The notes: a model not told the origin generated them from the letters alone. A DNA stretch of 64,000 bases from Desulfogranum marinum (GCF_016918565.1 NZ_JAFFQD010000025.1:17586-81585); one strand, 5' to 3'; positions 18,987 through 30,118 are shown, numbered from the stretch's first letter. Numbers and translations are program-made.

Positions 18987-19385
18987 ATGAAGAAAATTTT
19001 AGCATGCTGTACAGCTTTAGCACTCATGGGCATGGTCAGTTTCGGCGTCGCAACTGCCAGCGACAAAGGACCTGCAGACATGACACTGGAATCAACCATT
19101 GACAAGGCCAAAAAGCCAAAGCCAGCTATTTTTCCACATGCTGCCCACCAGGGTCGTCTGGAGTGTGGCGAATGCCATCACGCAAAAGATGATGCTGGTA
19201 AGCAGGTAGCCTATGTGGAAGGGCAAAAAATTGAAAAATGCGAGTCCTGCCATAATAAAGGCGAAACAATGCCGAAAGAACTGGCAACTTACAAAGGCGC
19301 TGCTCACGCTCAATGTAAGGGTTGCCACGCTAAGACATCAAAGGATCTTGCAAAATGCGGAGTATGTCATCCTAAACAGGGATGA
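18987..19385 (+). CDS. Tetrahaem class III cytochrome c3
   Basis: A 132-residue periplasmic protein with a signal peptide (cleavage near residue 24, VATA-SDK). Four haem-attachment sites are visible: C60-H64, C85-H89, C110-H114 and C124-H128. Four further histidines (H51, H54, H65, H107) can supply the second axial ligands, as expected for bis-histidine low-potential haems. The spacing between sites resembles Desulfobulbales cytochromes c3. It shuttles electrons between periplasmic hydrogenases or formate dehydrogenases and membrane complexes. A strong ribosome site AAAGGAGG precedes the ATG. The gene follows ccsA and ends in a strong terminator. Confidence 0.92.
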   Translation: MKKILACCTALALMGMVSFGVATASDKGPADMTLESTIDKAKKPKPAIFPHAAHQGRLECGECHHAKDDAGKQVAYVEGQKIEKCESCHNKGETMPKELATYKGAAHAQCKGCHAKTSKDLAKCGVCHPKQG

Positions 19386-19406
19386 TATCTATTGCTCGTA
19401 ATGCAT

Positions 19407-19441
19407 AAAAAAAGGCTGCTCACGTTGAGCAGCCTTTTTTT
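19407..19441. terminator. Bidirectional intrinsic terminator
   Basis: The nine-base stem GGCTGCTCA / TGAGCAGCC with a CGT loop is flanked by an A run on the left and a T run on the right. It can stop both the cytochrome gene (plus) and glyS (minus), which converge here. Confidence 0.9.
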
Positions 19442-19462
19442 ATTCTATAGAAGAGTTATGCG

Positions 19463-21538
19463 TTACTCTACATGCATCTTTGAAATGTCTCCTACCTGCA
19501 GCACAAGCTCACCCAATGCGGTGAGTAAATTCAATCTATTTTGCCTGATCCGGGCATCTTCCGCCATAACCATGACATCATCAAAAAACCGATCCACTGG
19601 TGATTTCATTGCCAGCATCTCCAGCAATGCTTTGTCATATTGTTTTTCGTCCAGCAATGGTAAAGCTTTAGAACGAACGGTTTCCAGAGTCGCATAAAGA
19701 TCCTTTTCTGCCGCATCACTCAACAGATTTGGCTCTACCTGAGTCTCAGTGTTGTCTTTGATAATATTCCTGATTCGTTTAAATGCACCGGCAAGCACGG
19801 CAAAGTCTTGTTGGTTCTGAATTGCATCCAATGCCTGAATCCGCCCCAGACAATCAAGAGGATTATCAAAGCCGGTTGCTGTTGCAGCATCAACAACCTC
19901 CTGTAAAACACCTGAGGCCACCTGCTCATTTTCGAAACGAAGGCGTATAAAATCTAGAATCTCATCTGCGGTGTGCTCTTGGACCTTGATCTGGTCTCCA
20001 TAGGCAGCCAGAGCTGCCTCTATAACTGCAGACAATGACAGATTAATATTGAGCCCTTTTAAAATATTGAGCAACCCAATCGCCTGCCTGCGTAAACCAA
20101 AGGCATCTTTATTACCGGTGGGCCGTTCGCCTATGGCAAAGCAGCCGGCCAAAGTATCAAGGCGATCAGCTAACCCTACAAAAGCACCGGGCAGTGAGGC
20201 AGGCAGTTGCCCCCCCGCACGGACGGGCATGTAGTGCTCATGGATGGCCTGGGCAACCGTTTGATCTTCGCCGTCATGCAAGGCATATTCGCTACCGATA
20301 ATCCCCTGTAAAGAAGGGAATTCGCCAACCATTTCTGTGAGCAAATCGGCTTTTGCAAGCCTAGCAGCTCTCATGGTTGCCTCTTTGAGTGCTGGTTGTA
20401 TCTTATCCGCCAGCATGGCAGCAATCTTTTCCATTCTCCTGCTCTTCGCAAGCATGGTCCCGAGCTGATGCTGAAAAATAATCCCGTCTAGCTGATCGAG
20501 TCTGTCGCTGAGTTTTCTTTTTTTATCCTCATTAAAAAAGAATAAACCATCCTCAAGCCGAGCTCGTAATACTCTTTCATGTCCGCTTGCAGCAAGATCG
20601 ATGTCCTTGATATCGGTGTTATTAACAGCCACGAAACGGGGAAGGAGCGTTCCGTCCTTATCGGCAACAGGAAAATATTTCTGGTGTTCGCGCATGGAGG
20701 TTATTAACGCTTCATCGGGCAATGTAAGAAATTTTTCATCAAAACTTCCACAGACACCGTAAGGTTTTTCAACAAGATTAGTAACCGTATCTATTAAACC
20801 TTCATGGAGAACAGGTTGTGCGTCTGCTATCCCTGAATGTTCTTGTACAGCACGCTTTACCTCACTGATCACGAGTTCACGCCTTATCTTGTTATCTGCA
20901 ACCACATATTTTTCGGCCAAAGTGGAGAGATACTGCTCGGTACCAGTAACATCAAAGGTATCAGGAGACATAAAGCGATGCCCACGGGTGGTCGTACCGG
21001 CAACGATCCCTTCAAAAACAAGATCGACCTTTTGCCCACCATAAAGAGCAACCAACCACTGAATCGGGCGGACAAAAGCCGTTGCAGTATCTGCCCAGCG
21101 CATGGACTTTGGGAAAACCAACTCACGAATAAGAGATTCAAGCACACCGGGAAGTAAAGAAAGGGTATCTTTGCCCTGTACATCCTCAACAGCCATTAAA
21201 TATTCTCCCTTGGCTGTCTTGATCACCTGAAGATCACTTGGATCCATGCCTTTGGAGCGGGCAAAACCGATGGCAGCCTTGGTTGGATTACCGTCACCAT
21301 CATAGCCGGCAACGGTCGAAGGACCAATATGTTCTAAAGTTCTATCAGGTTGACGCTCTTCAATAAAATCAACCGAGAGGGTCAGTCTCCTTGGAGTGGC
21401 AAAAGTCTTAAAACCACTGGAGTTGAGGCCAAGTTCCTTCAGCTTCTTTTCTGCTTCTGCTTGTAAAAAATCAAGTGCCGACTGAATATATCCAGCAGGT
21501 ATTTCCTCGGTCCCAATTTCAAATAGTAGCTCGCTCAT
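19463..21538 (-). CDS. glyS: Glycyl-tRNA synthetase beta subunit
   Basis: A 691-residue protein matching GlyRS beta along its length: it starts SELLFEIGTEEIPAGYI, contains FATPRRLTL, GHRFMSP, MREHQKYFPV and FVAVNNT, and ends in an anticodon-binding region. The beta subunit binds tRNA while the alpha subunit (GlyQ) makes glycyl-adenylate. The alpha-subunit gene is not in this window, though the two are usually adjacent. It ends the long minus-strand housekeeping run and is separated from the gene before it by about 430 bases, so it probably has its own promoter. Confidence 0.96.
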   Translation of the reverse strand: MSELLFEIGTEEIPAGYIQSALDFLQAEAEKKLKELGLNSSGFKTFATPRRLTLSVDFIEERQPDRTLEHIGPSTVAGYDGDGNPTKAAIGFARSKGMDPSDLQVIKTAKGEYLMAVEDVQGKDTLSLLPGVLESLIRELVFPKSMRWADTATAFVRPIQWLVALYGGQKVDLVFEGIVAGTTTRGHRFMSPDTFDVTGTEQYLSTLAEKYVVADNKIRRELVISEVKRAVQEHSGIADAQPVLHEGLIDTVTNLVEKPYGVCGSFDEKFLTLPDEALITSMREHQKYFPVADKDGTLLPRFVAVNNTDIKDIDLAASGHERVLRARLEDGLFFFNEDKKRKLSDRLDQLDGIIFQHQLGTMLAKSRRMEKIAAMLADKIQPALKEATMRAARLAKADLLTEMVGEFPSLQGIIGSEYALHDGEDQTVAQAIHEHYMPVRAGGQLPASLPGAFVGLADRLDTLAGCFAIGERPTGNKDAFGLRRQAIGLLNILKGLNINLSLSAVIEAALAAYGDQIKVQEHTADEILDFIRLRFENEQVASGVLQEVVDAATATGFDNPLDCLGRIQALDAIQNQQDFAVLAGAFKRIRNIIKDNTETQVEPNLLSDAAEKDLYATLETVRSKALPLLDEKQYDKALLEMLAMKSPVDRFFDDVMVMAEDARIRQNRLNLLTALGELVLQVGDISKMHVE

Positions 21539-21971
21539 TGCTGTCCGTAGATGTAATTAGCTAAAATGGTAAATAAAACGGTATTGCAACACATTTCAAA
21601 ATAATATTGCGACACAATTTCTATAGCCTCTTTTCAAAGGCTTTTCAAGAAAACAAGACCTGAATCGGTCTGACGGGATACAACCTTACCCTAATGAGAA
21701 AATACCGGCAATAACAGTTACCTTTTGGCAAGAAAACAAGAACCTAAGAAATCAGCAATAATTGCAAGATTCTGAGGGCATCTTGAAAATGTCTTTTCCT
21801 GGAAATTTCGATATTATGTTTATGATTGGAGCCTTGAAGGTAGCCTATACTCCAAAAGTGTACATATGCGTGGGTACTATATTATCGGCATGCATTGGCC
21901 CAGAATAGGGACCGGAGGAGCGTAGTTGAACGATATCACTCTTCAAGACAGGTTACAATCAGGGGAAAGGG
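21539..21971. other. Intergenic region upstream of glyS with a short near-repeat
   Basis: Two similar 16-17 base units beginning TATTGCAACACA and TATTGCGACACA lie in tandem near 21580-21622, just upstream of the glyS start. No gene is apparent in the rest. Confidence 0.35.
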
Positions 21972-22700
21972 TCAAATTTTTTCGTCTACAGCCATTGGCC
22001 CTTCAACAGAAGCAGAGGTGGTATATCCGCATGTAACATTTTCTACCACTACCTTATACCATGAAAAAGCGGAATGGTTGGCAAGGGCTGTGCCAAGTTT
22101 GCGACAAATGGTTTCAGCGCTACTCTTGAGATCAGTCGATCGTGCAGCACTGCTTTCAATAAGCTCAATCAAATCCTCAAGCCACAAAAAATGGCTTAAT
22201 CTAACAGAAACAATGGCTGTACCCCAGAAGCCTGCATAACCGTTAGCTGCAATTGTCGCATTTTCGTTGCCGTTGAGCAGTGGGACGGGTACCTCGACCT
22301 CTACCACCAAATCAAGTTCCTCTTCAAGCGAACCTATCATTTTGCAATCGTACCTTTGTGACTTAAACAGGGCTCTTAAGTTGGTAGAAGTAAAAAAATA
22401 AGGAAATGCGATTTCAATGTGGGAAGCCTCGGCTTGGAGGCGAGTTTTCATTTCTTGCAAAATGAGATGGAGTGTTTCAAGATTGAATCGCCCATGAAAG
22501 CGATTAAGGATCTCAATGAATCTACTCATATGAGTCCCTTTAAATTGATGGGGCAGGTTCACGTACATATTGACAATAGCAACTGTCTCCTGCGTTTTTC
22601 TCGACTTATCCAGGACGGTAACCGGATAAGAAATATTTTTTACGCCTACCTTACGTATATCTATTCGTCTGGTATCCTCCAGGCTCTGAATATCTTTCAT
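21972..22700 (-). CDS. FolE2-type GTP cyclohydrolase homologue lacking catalytic residues
   Basis: A 242-residue protein with FolE2 (COG1469) structure: it has VNLPHQFKGTHMSRFIEIL near residue 50, the repeated T-fold strands, WLEDLIELIESSAA and the terminal FSWYKVVVEN. FolE2 normally carries CPCSK-x-IS-x-x-GAHNQR, which gives the catalytic Cys and a metal His. Here the matching stretch (residues about 138-157) reads LLNGNENATIAANGYAGFWG, with neither Cys nor His. The usual His-bearing C-terminus after VEN is also replaced (VTCGYTTSAS). It is therefore unlikely to open GTP. A regulatory, binding or new catalytic role is possible. It follows a receiver-domain gene on the same strand. Confidence 0.8.
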   Translation of the reverse strand: MKDIQSLEDTRRIDIRKVGVKNISYPVTVLDKSRKTQETVAIVNMYVNLPHQFKGTHMSRFIEILNRFHGRFNLETLHLILQEMKTRLQAEASHIEIAFPYFFTSTNLRALFKSQRYDCKMIGSLEEELDLVVEVEVPVPLLNGNENATIAANGYAGFWGTAIVSVRLSHFLWLEDLIELIESSAARSTDLKSSAETICRKLGTALANHSAFSWYKVVVENVTCGYTTSASVEGPMAVDEKI

Positions 22701-22791
22701 TAGGAATCTGCAAAGCGGGGGTCAGGCTGTTGAGGCAAGTGGAAACATAAAATCAAGCAGAGTTCATGTATTCGAAATATTTCCAAAAACA

Positions 22792-23148
22792 TCAGGAAAG
22801 ATATTTTTTTACAGTGGCCTTCAACTCATCAATGTTGGCGGATTTGACAATATACGCCTCTGAAGCCCAGGTACCGAAGTCCTGTTTAAACTCAGGATAG
22901 GCAGAGCAAAGAATAACCGGCAACCGGGAATTGAGTTCTTTCATCTGCCGAAGTACCTCAATTCCGTTCATGCCCGGCATATTAATATCAAGAATCACTA
23001 AATCGGGTTTTTCTTCACTGAATTTTTGCAGCGCCTCTTCCCCATTATAGGCAGAGATCACCTCATATCCTTCATCTTCGAACTCTCCCCGATAAAGCAA
23101 CTGGATGCCCTGTTCGTCATCAACAAGCAAAATACGTTTTGGTTCCAT
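22792..23148 (-). CDS. Single-domain response regulator (receiver only)
   Basis: 118 residues forming one CheY-like receiver. It has the acidic pair in ILLVDDEQG, the phospho-acceptor Asp in LVILDINMPGMNG, and the conserved Thr/Ser and Lys positions near LPVILCSAY and YIVKSAN. There is no output domain, so it must act by protein contact or in a phosphorelay. Its ATG lies 9 bases from the galT stop, so it is cotranscribed with galT and probably with the FolE2-like gene that follows. No kinase is adjacent. Confidence 0.9.
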   Translation of the reverse strand: MEPKRILLVDDEQGIQLLYRGEFEDEGYEVISAYNGEEALQKFSEEKPDLVILDINMPGMNGIEVLRQMKELNSRLPVILCSAYPEFKQDFGTWASEAYIVKSANIDELKATVKKYLS

Positions 23149-23156
23149 TTTCCCAC

Positions 23157-24155
23157 CTACAGTTCGACTTCCTTGAGGTATTTACAGGTCTCTTCCGGCG
23201 GCATTGGATTAATATAAAATCCGGTTCCCCACTCAAAGCCTGCAATGGAGGTTAATTTGGGGACAATTTCAAAGTGCCAGTGATAGTGATCCAGCTGTGG
23301 AGAACGAAGTGGCTGGGTATGCAAAACAAAATTATACGGCGCGTTTGGTATACAGGCATCCAGCCGCCTCAGACTTTCTGAAAAAATATCTGTAAGCGCC
23401 TGAAGAGAGTTTTCATCTTGGGCCGCATAATTGGAATGATGATAACGTGGTATTATCCACATCTCAAAAGGCGAGCGAGGCGCATAAGGAGTGATGGTTA
23501 CAAAATAATCATTTTCGCAGACCCTACGTATATCCTGCTGTCTTTCCTGTCGAATGATATCACAGAATATGCACCTGTCCTTGTATTTGTAATACGAAAG
23601 GCTTCCTTCAAGTTCCGAAGAAACCCTGCGTGGTACAATGGGAAGGGCTACCAGCTGGGAATGTGAATGTTCAAGGGAAGCTCCAGCCGCTTTACCAAAG
23701 TTTTTGAACACCATCACGTATCGAAATCTTTCATCTTGTGCAAGGTCTCGGATACGGTCCCGAAAAGCCCTGAAGGTGAAGATCATTTCTTCCGGGGACA
23801 AGGCTGCAAATGTTTTTTCATGAGAAGGATTTTCAATGATCACTTCATGGGCACCAATACCATTCATCCGATCATAAAGCCCTTCACCCTGTTTCTCCAA
23901 TTCGCCTTCGATGACAAGGGCCGGGTACTTGTTGGGCACGACCCGTGTTTGCCATCCGGAAGAGTTTGCCGTCCCCTCATTGCGCCCATAAACAAGGACT
24001 TCGTCAGGCGTTGTTTTTTCATGACCGGGACAAAGAGGGCAAAATCCTCCCTTAACCTTGTATTCCTCAACCATAAAATCAGTCGGCCGCTTCCCCCTTT
24101 CCTGGGCAATAATGATCCATCGTCCCAAAATGGGATCTTTTCTTAATTCAGGCAT
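23157..24155 (-). CDS. galT: Galactose-1-phosphate uridylyltransferase
   Basis: A 332-residue HIT-superfamily enzyme. Zinc-site cysteines occur in FCPLCPGHE and CIFCDII. The active-site motif GASLEHSHSQLVALP supplies the nucleophilic His (HxHxQ) that carries the UMP group. The N-terminal motif DPILGRWIIIAQERGKRP and the C-terminal YHWHFEIVPKL are typical. It exchanges UMP between UDP-glucose and galactose-1-phosphate in the Leloir route; in this context it may supply UDP-sugars for surface glycans. Neighbours (dksA-like, receiver) are on the same strand with gaps under 10 bases. Confidence 0.93.
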   Translation of the reverse strand: MPELRKDPILGRWIIIAQERGKRPTDFMVEEYKVKGGFCPLCPGHEKTTPDEVLVYGRNEGTANSSGWQTRVVPNKYPALVIEGELEKQGEGLYDRMNGIGAHEVIIENPSHEKTFAALSPEEMIFTFRAFRDRIRDLAQDERFRYVMVFKNFGKAAGASLEHSHSQLVALPIVPRRVSSELEGSLSYYKYKDRCIFCDIIRQERQQDIRRVCENDYFVTITPYAPRSPFEMWIIPRYHHSNYAAQDENSLQALTDIFSESLRRLDACIPNAPYNFVLHTQPLRSPQLDHYHWHFEIVPKLTSIAGFEWGTGFYINPMPPEETCKYLKEVEL

Positions 24156-24162
24156 AACTCTT

Positions 24163-24543
24163 CTAGCGCCCCTGTGCCTTTTCCCGTTGTTCTAATTTGG
24201 TTTTACAATCGATACAATAGGTAGCCACAGGCCTGGCCTTAAGCCTTTTTACAGAAATATCCTCGCCGCAACCTTCACAGATGCCATAGGTGCCTTCTTC
24301 GATACGATTAAGAGCTTCGTCAACTTTGTCCATAAGCTTCCGTTCTCTTCCACGAATACGGAGTTCAAACGTTCTGTCAGACTCCACACTTGCTCGATCA
24401 TTGGGATCAGGAATATTACCTTCTTGATGCGCTATTTCTGTTAATGTCTGTTCAACATCAGAGGAAATATCGTTCTTAATCGCTTCAAGTTGCTCTTTTA
24501 ATTGCGCCAAATCCTTTTCATCCATATCAGCAGACTCCGGCAA
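24163..24543 (-). CDS. DksA/TraR-family zinc-finger transcription factor
   Basis: A 126-residue protein: an N-terminal coiled-coil (about 10-80, rich in Glu/Lys/Leu, with DRASVESDRTFELRIRGRER) followed by a C4 zinc finger (CEGCGEDISVKRLKARP...YCIDC). DksA proteins insert into the secondary channel of RNA polymerase and modulate promoter opening with ppGpp. The conserved acidic tip pattern is plausible but I cannot place it exactly. It lies between moaC and galT in one run, close to rpoZ, another polymerase-associated gene. A shorter start at residue 7 is possible. Confidence 0.9.
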   Translation of the reverse strand: MPESADMDEKDLAQLKEQLEAIKNDISSDVEQTLTEIAHQEGNIPDPNDRASVESDRTFELRIRGRERKLMDKVDEALNRIEEGTYGICEGCGEDISVKRLKARPVATYCIDCKTKLEQREKAQGR

Positions 24544-24572
24544 ACTGGTTTAATAATATTTTCTGTAGTATA

Positions 24573-25073
24573 TCATTCTGTTACTGATCTTTCAAATAAC
24601 CCGCTTTTACCACCACTTTTTTTCAACAACCTAATATCAGAAATCTCCATACTTTTATCAACCGCCTTGCACATATCATAGATTGTCAAAGCGGCCACGG
24701 AAACGGCAGTAAGCGCCTCCATTTCAACCCCTGTTTTTCCGGTAATCGACACAGTAGCCTCTATATGGATTGCTTTCTGCTTATCATCAAGAGAAAATTC
24801 TATATCAACACCGGTAATCGCAAGAGGATGACAAAGGGGAATAAGCTGATCTACTTTTTTTACTGCCATTACCCCGGCAATCCTAGCTACCCCCAGCACA
24901 TCTCCTTTTTTGACATTCCCTTGGCGCACTAATGAGTACGCCTGATCAGACATGGATATGGTTCCCTCAGCCGTAGCCTTTCGTCGCGTATCATTTTTTT
25001 TCCCCACATCCACCATCCGGGCATTGCCGGCCTCATCGAAGTGGGACAGAGGATTTTCATCAACCATTGGCAA
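24573..25073 (-). CDS. moaC: Cyclic pyranopterin monophosphate synthase
   Basis: 166 residues matching MoaC throughout: [17 protein letters not shown], the [18 protein letters not shown] motif, LIPLCHPL and [19 protein letters not shown]. It converts the MoaA product to cyclic pyranopterin monophosphate in molybdenum/tungsten cofactor synthesis, needed for formate dehydrogenases and related enzymes. The start overlaps the end of dnaJ by 14 bases, implying translational coupling. The other moa genes are not in the window. Confidence 0.96.
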   Translation of the reverse strand: MPMVDENPLSHFDEAGNARMVDVGKKNDTRRKATAEGTISMSDQAYSLVRQGNVKKGDVLGVARIAGVMAVKKVDQLIPLCHPLAITGVDIEFSLDDKQKAIHIEATVSITGKTGVEMEALTAVSVAALTIYDMCKAVDKSMEISDIRLLKKSGGKSGLFERSVTE

Positions 25074-26211
25074 CCTTGTCTGTTTTATCTGCTTTCTTTT
25101 TCTGTTTGCTTATATGGGTATGGAAAAGACGGGCGAAAAAACCTTCCTCTTCCCGCTCTTTACTCATCTCATCGAAATCTTTAAGTAACTCTTTCTGCTG
25201 TTTTGTCAATTTGACGGGTGTCTTCACCTGGGCTTCGACGATCATGTCCCCTTTACCTCCACCACGGAGGCTAGGCACACCTTCCTTGCGCAGAGTAAAA
25301 CGATCACCTGATTGGGTCCCGGCAGGAATCTTTAATTTTGTAGTACCATGGATCGTAGGCACGTCCACCTCACACCCTAAAGCAGCCTGTACCATCGGCA
25401 CAGGAAGGCTCAGGTAGATAAGCTGACCATCACGCTGAAAATATTCATGCTCTTCAACATGAATAATGACATACAGATCGCCTGATTGACCTCCACGGCG
25501 GCCACCTTCTCCTTCTCCGGAGAGCCGCATTCTTGACCCGGTATCGACACCGGCTGGGATACGAATATTGACGGTCTTGCTCTTGTTGACCAATCCTGAC
25601 CCGTGGCAATCATTACAAGGTTCCTTTATCACCTGACCGGCGCCATGACATTGCGGGCAGGTGGTGCTTACCTGAAAAAAGCCCTGAGACCGTACCACCT
25701 GTCCCCTTCCGTGACAACTGGGGCAGGTTTCCGGTCGGTACCCTGGCCTGGACCCGGTACCATCACAGGTAAGACAGGTTTCTTTTTTTGTTATTTCAAC
25801 TTCACGGTTCACACCGTGTACAGCATCCATAAATGATATCTGGATATCATAGCGAAGATCATCACCTTGGACAGGTGCATTTGGATCACGTTGACGGCTA
25901 CGCCCTCCAAATCCGAAGATATCACCAAACATATCGTTAATGTGAGAAAAAATATCATCGTTGTTTCCCGGGCCACTGTACCCGCTACTCCGCAGACCTT
26001 CTTTCCCGTAAGTGTCGTAAATTTGGCGTTTTTGAAGATCGCTGAGCACTTCATACGCCTCGGCAGCTTCTTTAAACTTTGCCTCGGCCTCTTTATCATC
26101 CGGATTGCGATCCGGATGATACTTCATTGCCAATTTACGATATGCCTTTTTTATGTTCTCAGCAGATGCGTCTCTTGATACACCGAGAAGTTCGTAATAG
26201 CTCTCACTCAT
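25060..26211 (-). CDS. dnaJ: Chaperone DnaJ
   Basis: A 383-residue type I J-protein. Domains in order: J domain (1-70, with YHPDRNPDD), Gly/Phe-rich segment ([17 protein letters not shown]), four CxxCxGxG zinc repeats (starting at CLTCDGTG and ending CNDCHGSG), and two C-terminal substrate-binding domains. The tail ([18 protein letters not shown]) is a little longer and more basic than usual. It stimulates DnaK ATPase and holds unfolded proteins. dnaK is not nearby; instead the gene sits between rpoZ and moaC. Confidence 0.97.
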   Translation of the reverse strand: MSESYYELLGVSRDASAENIKKAYRKLAMKYHPDRNPDDKEAEAKFKEAAEAYEVLSDLQKRQIYDTYGKEGLRSSGYSGPGNNDDIFSHINDMFGDIFGFGGRSRQRDPNAPVQGDDLRYDIQISFMDAVHGVNREVEITKKETCLTCDGTGSRPGYRPETCPSCHGRGQVVRSQGFFQVSTTCPQCHGAGQVIKEPCNDCHGSGLVNKSKTVNIRIPAGVDTGSRMRLSGEGEGGRRGGQSGDLYVIIHVEEHEYFQRDGQLIYLSLPVPMVQAALGCEVDVPTIHGTTKLKIPAGTQSGDRFTLRKEGVPSLRGGGKGDMIVEAQVKTPVKLTKQQKELLKDFDEMSKEREEEGFFARLFHTHISKQKKKADKTDKVANG

Positions 26212-26223
26212 AACTAAATGTTT

Positions 26224-26487
26224 CTATTCGTTATTGTCGCTGGTTTCGACTTCGGATTCAGTAATTTTGGATCTGCGCTGTCGTGGAAGATCGTGAATAT
26301 TGTCAAAGGTTACCTTTCCCGCAGCGATCTCACGCAACGTCATTACCACTTCCTTATTTTTCCCAGCAGCAAGAAAAGGTTCTCCATTGCGGTGCTGGCG
26401 AATTCTCTCCACAGCGAGATGAATCAGGGAAAAACGATTATCGTCTCCCACTTTTTCAAGACAGTCTTCTACGGTGATTCGAGCCAT
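26224..26487 (-). CDS. rpoZ: RNA polymerase omega subunit
   Basis: 87 residues beginning MARITVEDCLEKVGDDNRFSLI, the hallmark of RpoZ. The start at 26487 is chosen because GGAGG lies six bases upstream; a longer frame upstream adds non-homologous sequence. Omega helps fold and hold the beta-prime subunit and forms part of a ppGpp site in many bacteria. Twelve bases separate it from dnaJ. Confidence 0.95.
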   Translation of the reverse strand: MARITVEDCLEKVGDDNRFSLIHLAVERIRQHRNGEPFLAAGKNKEVVMTLREIAAGKVTFDNIHDLPRQRRSKITESEVETSDNNE

Positions 26488-26659
26488 CTTGTAGCCTCCA
26501 TAATAAAAACTTCCGGAATGAAATATTCGGAATATTGAATTTAAGGTTGCGGATTCCAGATATAAGCTTGGAACGTAGGCTGGAATCCAGCAATGAATTT
26601 TGTAAGCATTCTGAAAAAAATGGCAAGGGGAGCGAGACACTCCCCGATCAGATCACCAC

Positions 26660-28078
<1,419 letters not shown>

Positions 28079-28211
28079 TTAACCGCCCTCTACATAACAA
28101 TCCATCTCTTACCTAATTTCAACAACCTGCATACATTACAAGAGTCTATTTCCGGGGGATGTCGCGTCGTAAAACCTATTACCAGCGGGTTAGAGATCTA
28201 TCCAGTTTGAT

Positions 28212-28225
28212 TTGATATATATCAA
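28212..28225. promoter_or_regulatory. Fnr/HcpR-type operator upstream of the ygbA-like gene
   Basis: A perfect dyad TTGAT-ATAT-ATCAA centred at 28218.5. A -10-like TATAAA lies at 28247-28252, exactly the same distance from the dyad as in the hcp promoter. This suggests activation of the downstream NO-response gene by the same regulator. Confidence 0.72.
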
Positions 28226-28319
28226 GGAAAAAAGAGAGGTTTCTAGTATAAAATCAGGGAAAAAGAGTAATACATCATGCCTTATCCAATACAAAATATG
28301 GAAGTGATAAATAACGATT

Positions 28320-28652
28320 ATGAAATTCACCTCCAAAAGGATGCAGCGGGAAGCCGACTGCGTGGCCCTGATGATCAATCGTTACTGCAAAGATCACCAT
28401 AAAGCACAATCGCCTCCCTGTGAACAGTGTGAAGAACTTTTGCACTACGCGCTGCAACGACTGCATCATTGCCCTTTCCAGGAACAAAAATCAACCTGCG
28501 GTAAATGCCCTGTGCACTGTTACAAACCTGATATGCAAAACAAAATTCGCAAGATCATGCGCTATGCGGGGCCACGCATGGTGTTCACGAACCCAATCAT
28601 GTCCCTTCACCACCTCATCGATGGTCTCAAGAAAACACCCGAGCGGCAATAA
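28320..28652 (+). CDS. ygbA: YgbA_NO family protein (nitrous-oxide-stimulated promoter family)
   Basis: 110 residues with the cysteine-rich pattern of this family: PCEQCEELLHYALQRLHHCP, then STCGKCPVHCYKP and MRYAGPRMVFTNP, followed by LHHLIDGL. The six or more conserved cysteines suggest metal or iron-sulfur binding. In E. coli the homologue YgbA is induced by nitric oxide and aids recovery under nitrosative stress; its biochemistry is unknown. Here a perfect TTGAT-N4-ATCAA operator sits about 95 bases upstream, linking it to the HcpR-like regulator. It is monocistronic as far as visible. Confidence 0.85.
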   Translation: MKFTSKRMQREADCVALMINRYCKDHHKAQSPPCEQCEELLHYALQRLHHCPFQEQKSTCGKCPVHCYKPDMQNKIRKIMRYAGPRMVFTNPIMSLHHLIDGLKKTPERQ

Positions 28653-28925
28653 CCAGACCGCTTGACACGTCTTTTTAAATCCCGTAAGGTTGGACCGTTT
28701 TCGTAAGCCGGAAGTGTAACTGCTCAGCGAACAACAAATACCCTTGCTTTCAGCTCGATCTGTATTGGTTCGGCAGTACTCCAGATGGGTATAACCAGTC
28801 TGGATTGCTGGAATAACACTCTACCTTCCTGCCTGATCATGTGCAGAGGTAAACACAGATTCCGAGCGATACTGCTGAACAGTTACCCTGAAGTTATAAA
28901 AAATTCACCAGTTGAGCCTACTCTT

Positions 28926-29384
28926 ATGTTTGGAATTGGTCTTCCTGAAATGATAGTCATCTTCGCTGTCGCTCTGATAGTGGTAGGACCGGACAAACTC
29001 CCGGACCTTGCCAAATCACTTGCGAAAGGGTTGATGGAGATGAAAAAAACCGTCAACCAGTTAAAAGAAAACTTGTCTGAAGAGGACGACACACTCAATG
29101 AAGTGCAGCGTGAATTGAAACAAACAGCCGCTGACCTCAAGGAACGGGTCCTTGATAACGAAACCCAGACCTGGTCGCAAAAAGCCATTGAAGCCCCTGT
29201 TGACGAAGGAGAGGCAGATAAGGATAAACCAATCGATCTCTCTCCGGAAAACCTACGCCCTTGGGAAGAAGACGCTGAAAGTACACCACAGGACAAGGAC
29301 AACGATTCTCCTGTGGCGGATAGTTCGCCTGAAACAACACCTGCCGATGATACTGACAACGCGGAGAGAAAATCTGCCAAATGA
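28926..29384 (+). CDS. tatB: Twin-arginine translocase TatA/TatB-type protein
   Basis: 152 residues: a short N-terminal membrane helix ([22 protein letters not shown]), an amphipathic helix ([19 protein letters not shown]) and a long, very acidic tail rich in Asp, Glu, Thr and Pro. The Glu in the membrane helix and the long tail favour TatB over TatA. With TatC it forms the receptor for folded proteins bearing RR signal peptides. The start at 28926 removes an unrelated 47-residue extension. The stop overlaps the tatC start (ATGATAA). A separate TatA must be encoded elsewhere if this is TatB. Confidence 0.88.
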   Translation: MFGIGLPEMIVIFAVALIVVGPDKLPDLAKSLAKGLMEMKKTVNQLKENLSEEDDTLNEVQRELKQTAADLKERVLDNETQTWSQKAIEAPVDEGEADKDKPIDLSPENLRPWEEDAESTPQDKDNDSPVADSSPETTPADDTDNAERKSAK

Positions 29385-30118
29385 TAACCGCATTTGACCA
29401 CTTTCGCCCCCATCACGAAGAACTGAGAAAGCGCCTCATCCGCATTATCAGTGCAGTATTTCTCTGTACCCTTGTTGCGTATCTCGGCAAGGATTATATT
29501 GCTGCATTTTGTATGCAGCCATTGTTTACCGCCGCACCAGAGCTTGAGAAACTTGTTTACACCAAACTTACCGAGGCATTTATAAGCTATATCAAACTAT
29601 CACTGTTGGCAGGCATCCTGTTCAGCTTTCCCTACATACTCTTTCAGATGTGGATGTTTATCTCCCCAGGGCTTCTTGCAGGTGAAAAAAAAGCAGCCCG
29701 CCTGATTGTACTCTGGGCCACGTTCTTATTTCTTGGCGGAGCCTGTTTTTCTTTTTTTATTGCCCTACCAAAGATCCTTTCTTTTTTTATGAGCTACGCC
29801 GGGCCAAACCTCACCCCCATGCCCAAGTTTGGTTTATACCTGACCTTTGTCGGCCGAATGGTACTGGCCTTTGGCATTGCCTTTGAAATTCCGTTTCTTA
29901 TGGTCATGGCGATCCGTACGGGAATCGTTGCCCCTCATTATTTCTTTAACAAACGCACCTGGTTTTATATAGCAATAATGGTGCTTTCTTTTTTACTGGC
30001 CACTGGAGAACTCACAGCTACCGTGCTCCTTTGTCTCCCTCTGTTTCTGCTTTATGAAGCAGGTATCCTTGCCGGGCGTGTTTTCAAAGGTAAGAGCAAA
30101 CCAACAAGCAGCAAATAA
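29381..30118 (+). CDS. tatC: Sec-independent translocase TatC
   Basis: 245 residues with six hydrophobic segments. The cytoplasmic N-terminus [16 protein letters not shown] and the first periplasmic loop with [15 protein letters not shown] are conserved TatC features, as are [16 protein letters not shown] and [11 protein letters not shown]. It recognises twin-arginine signal peptides. The gene overlaps the preceding tat gene by four bases, so the two are translationally coupled. Likely cargo includes periplasmic redox enzymes. Confidence 0.96.
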   Translation: MITAFDHFRPHHEELRKRLIRIISAVFLCTLVAYLGKDYIAAFCMQPLFTAAPELEKLVYTKLTEAFISYIKLSLLAGILFSFPYILFQMWMFISPGLLAGEKKAARLIVLWATFLFLGGACFSFFIALPKILSFFMSYAGPNLTPMPKFGLYLTFVGRMVLAFGIAFEIPFLMVMAIRTGIVAPHYFFNKRTWFYIAIMVLSFLLATGELTATVLLCLPLFLLYEAGILAGRVFKGKSKPTSSK

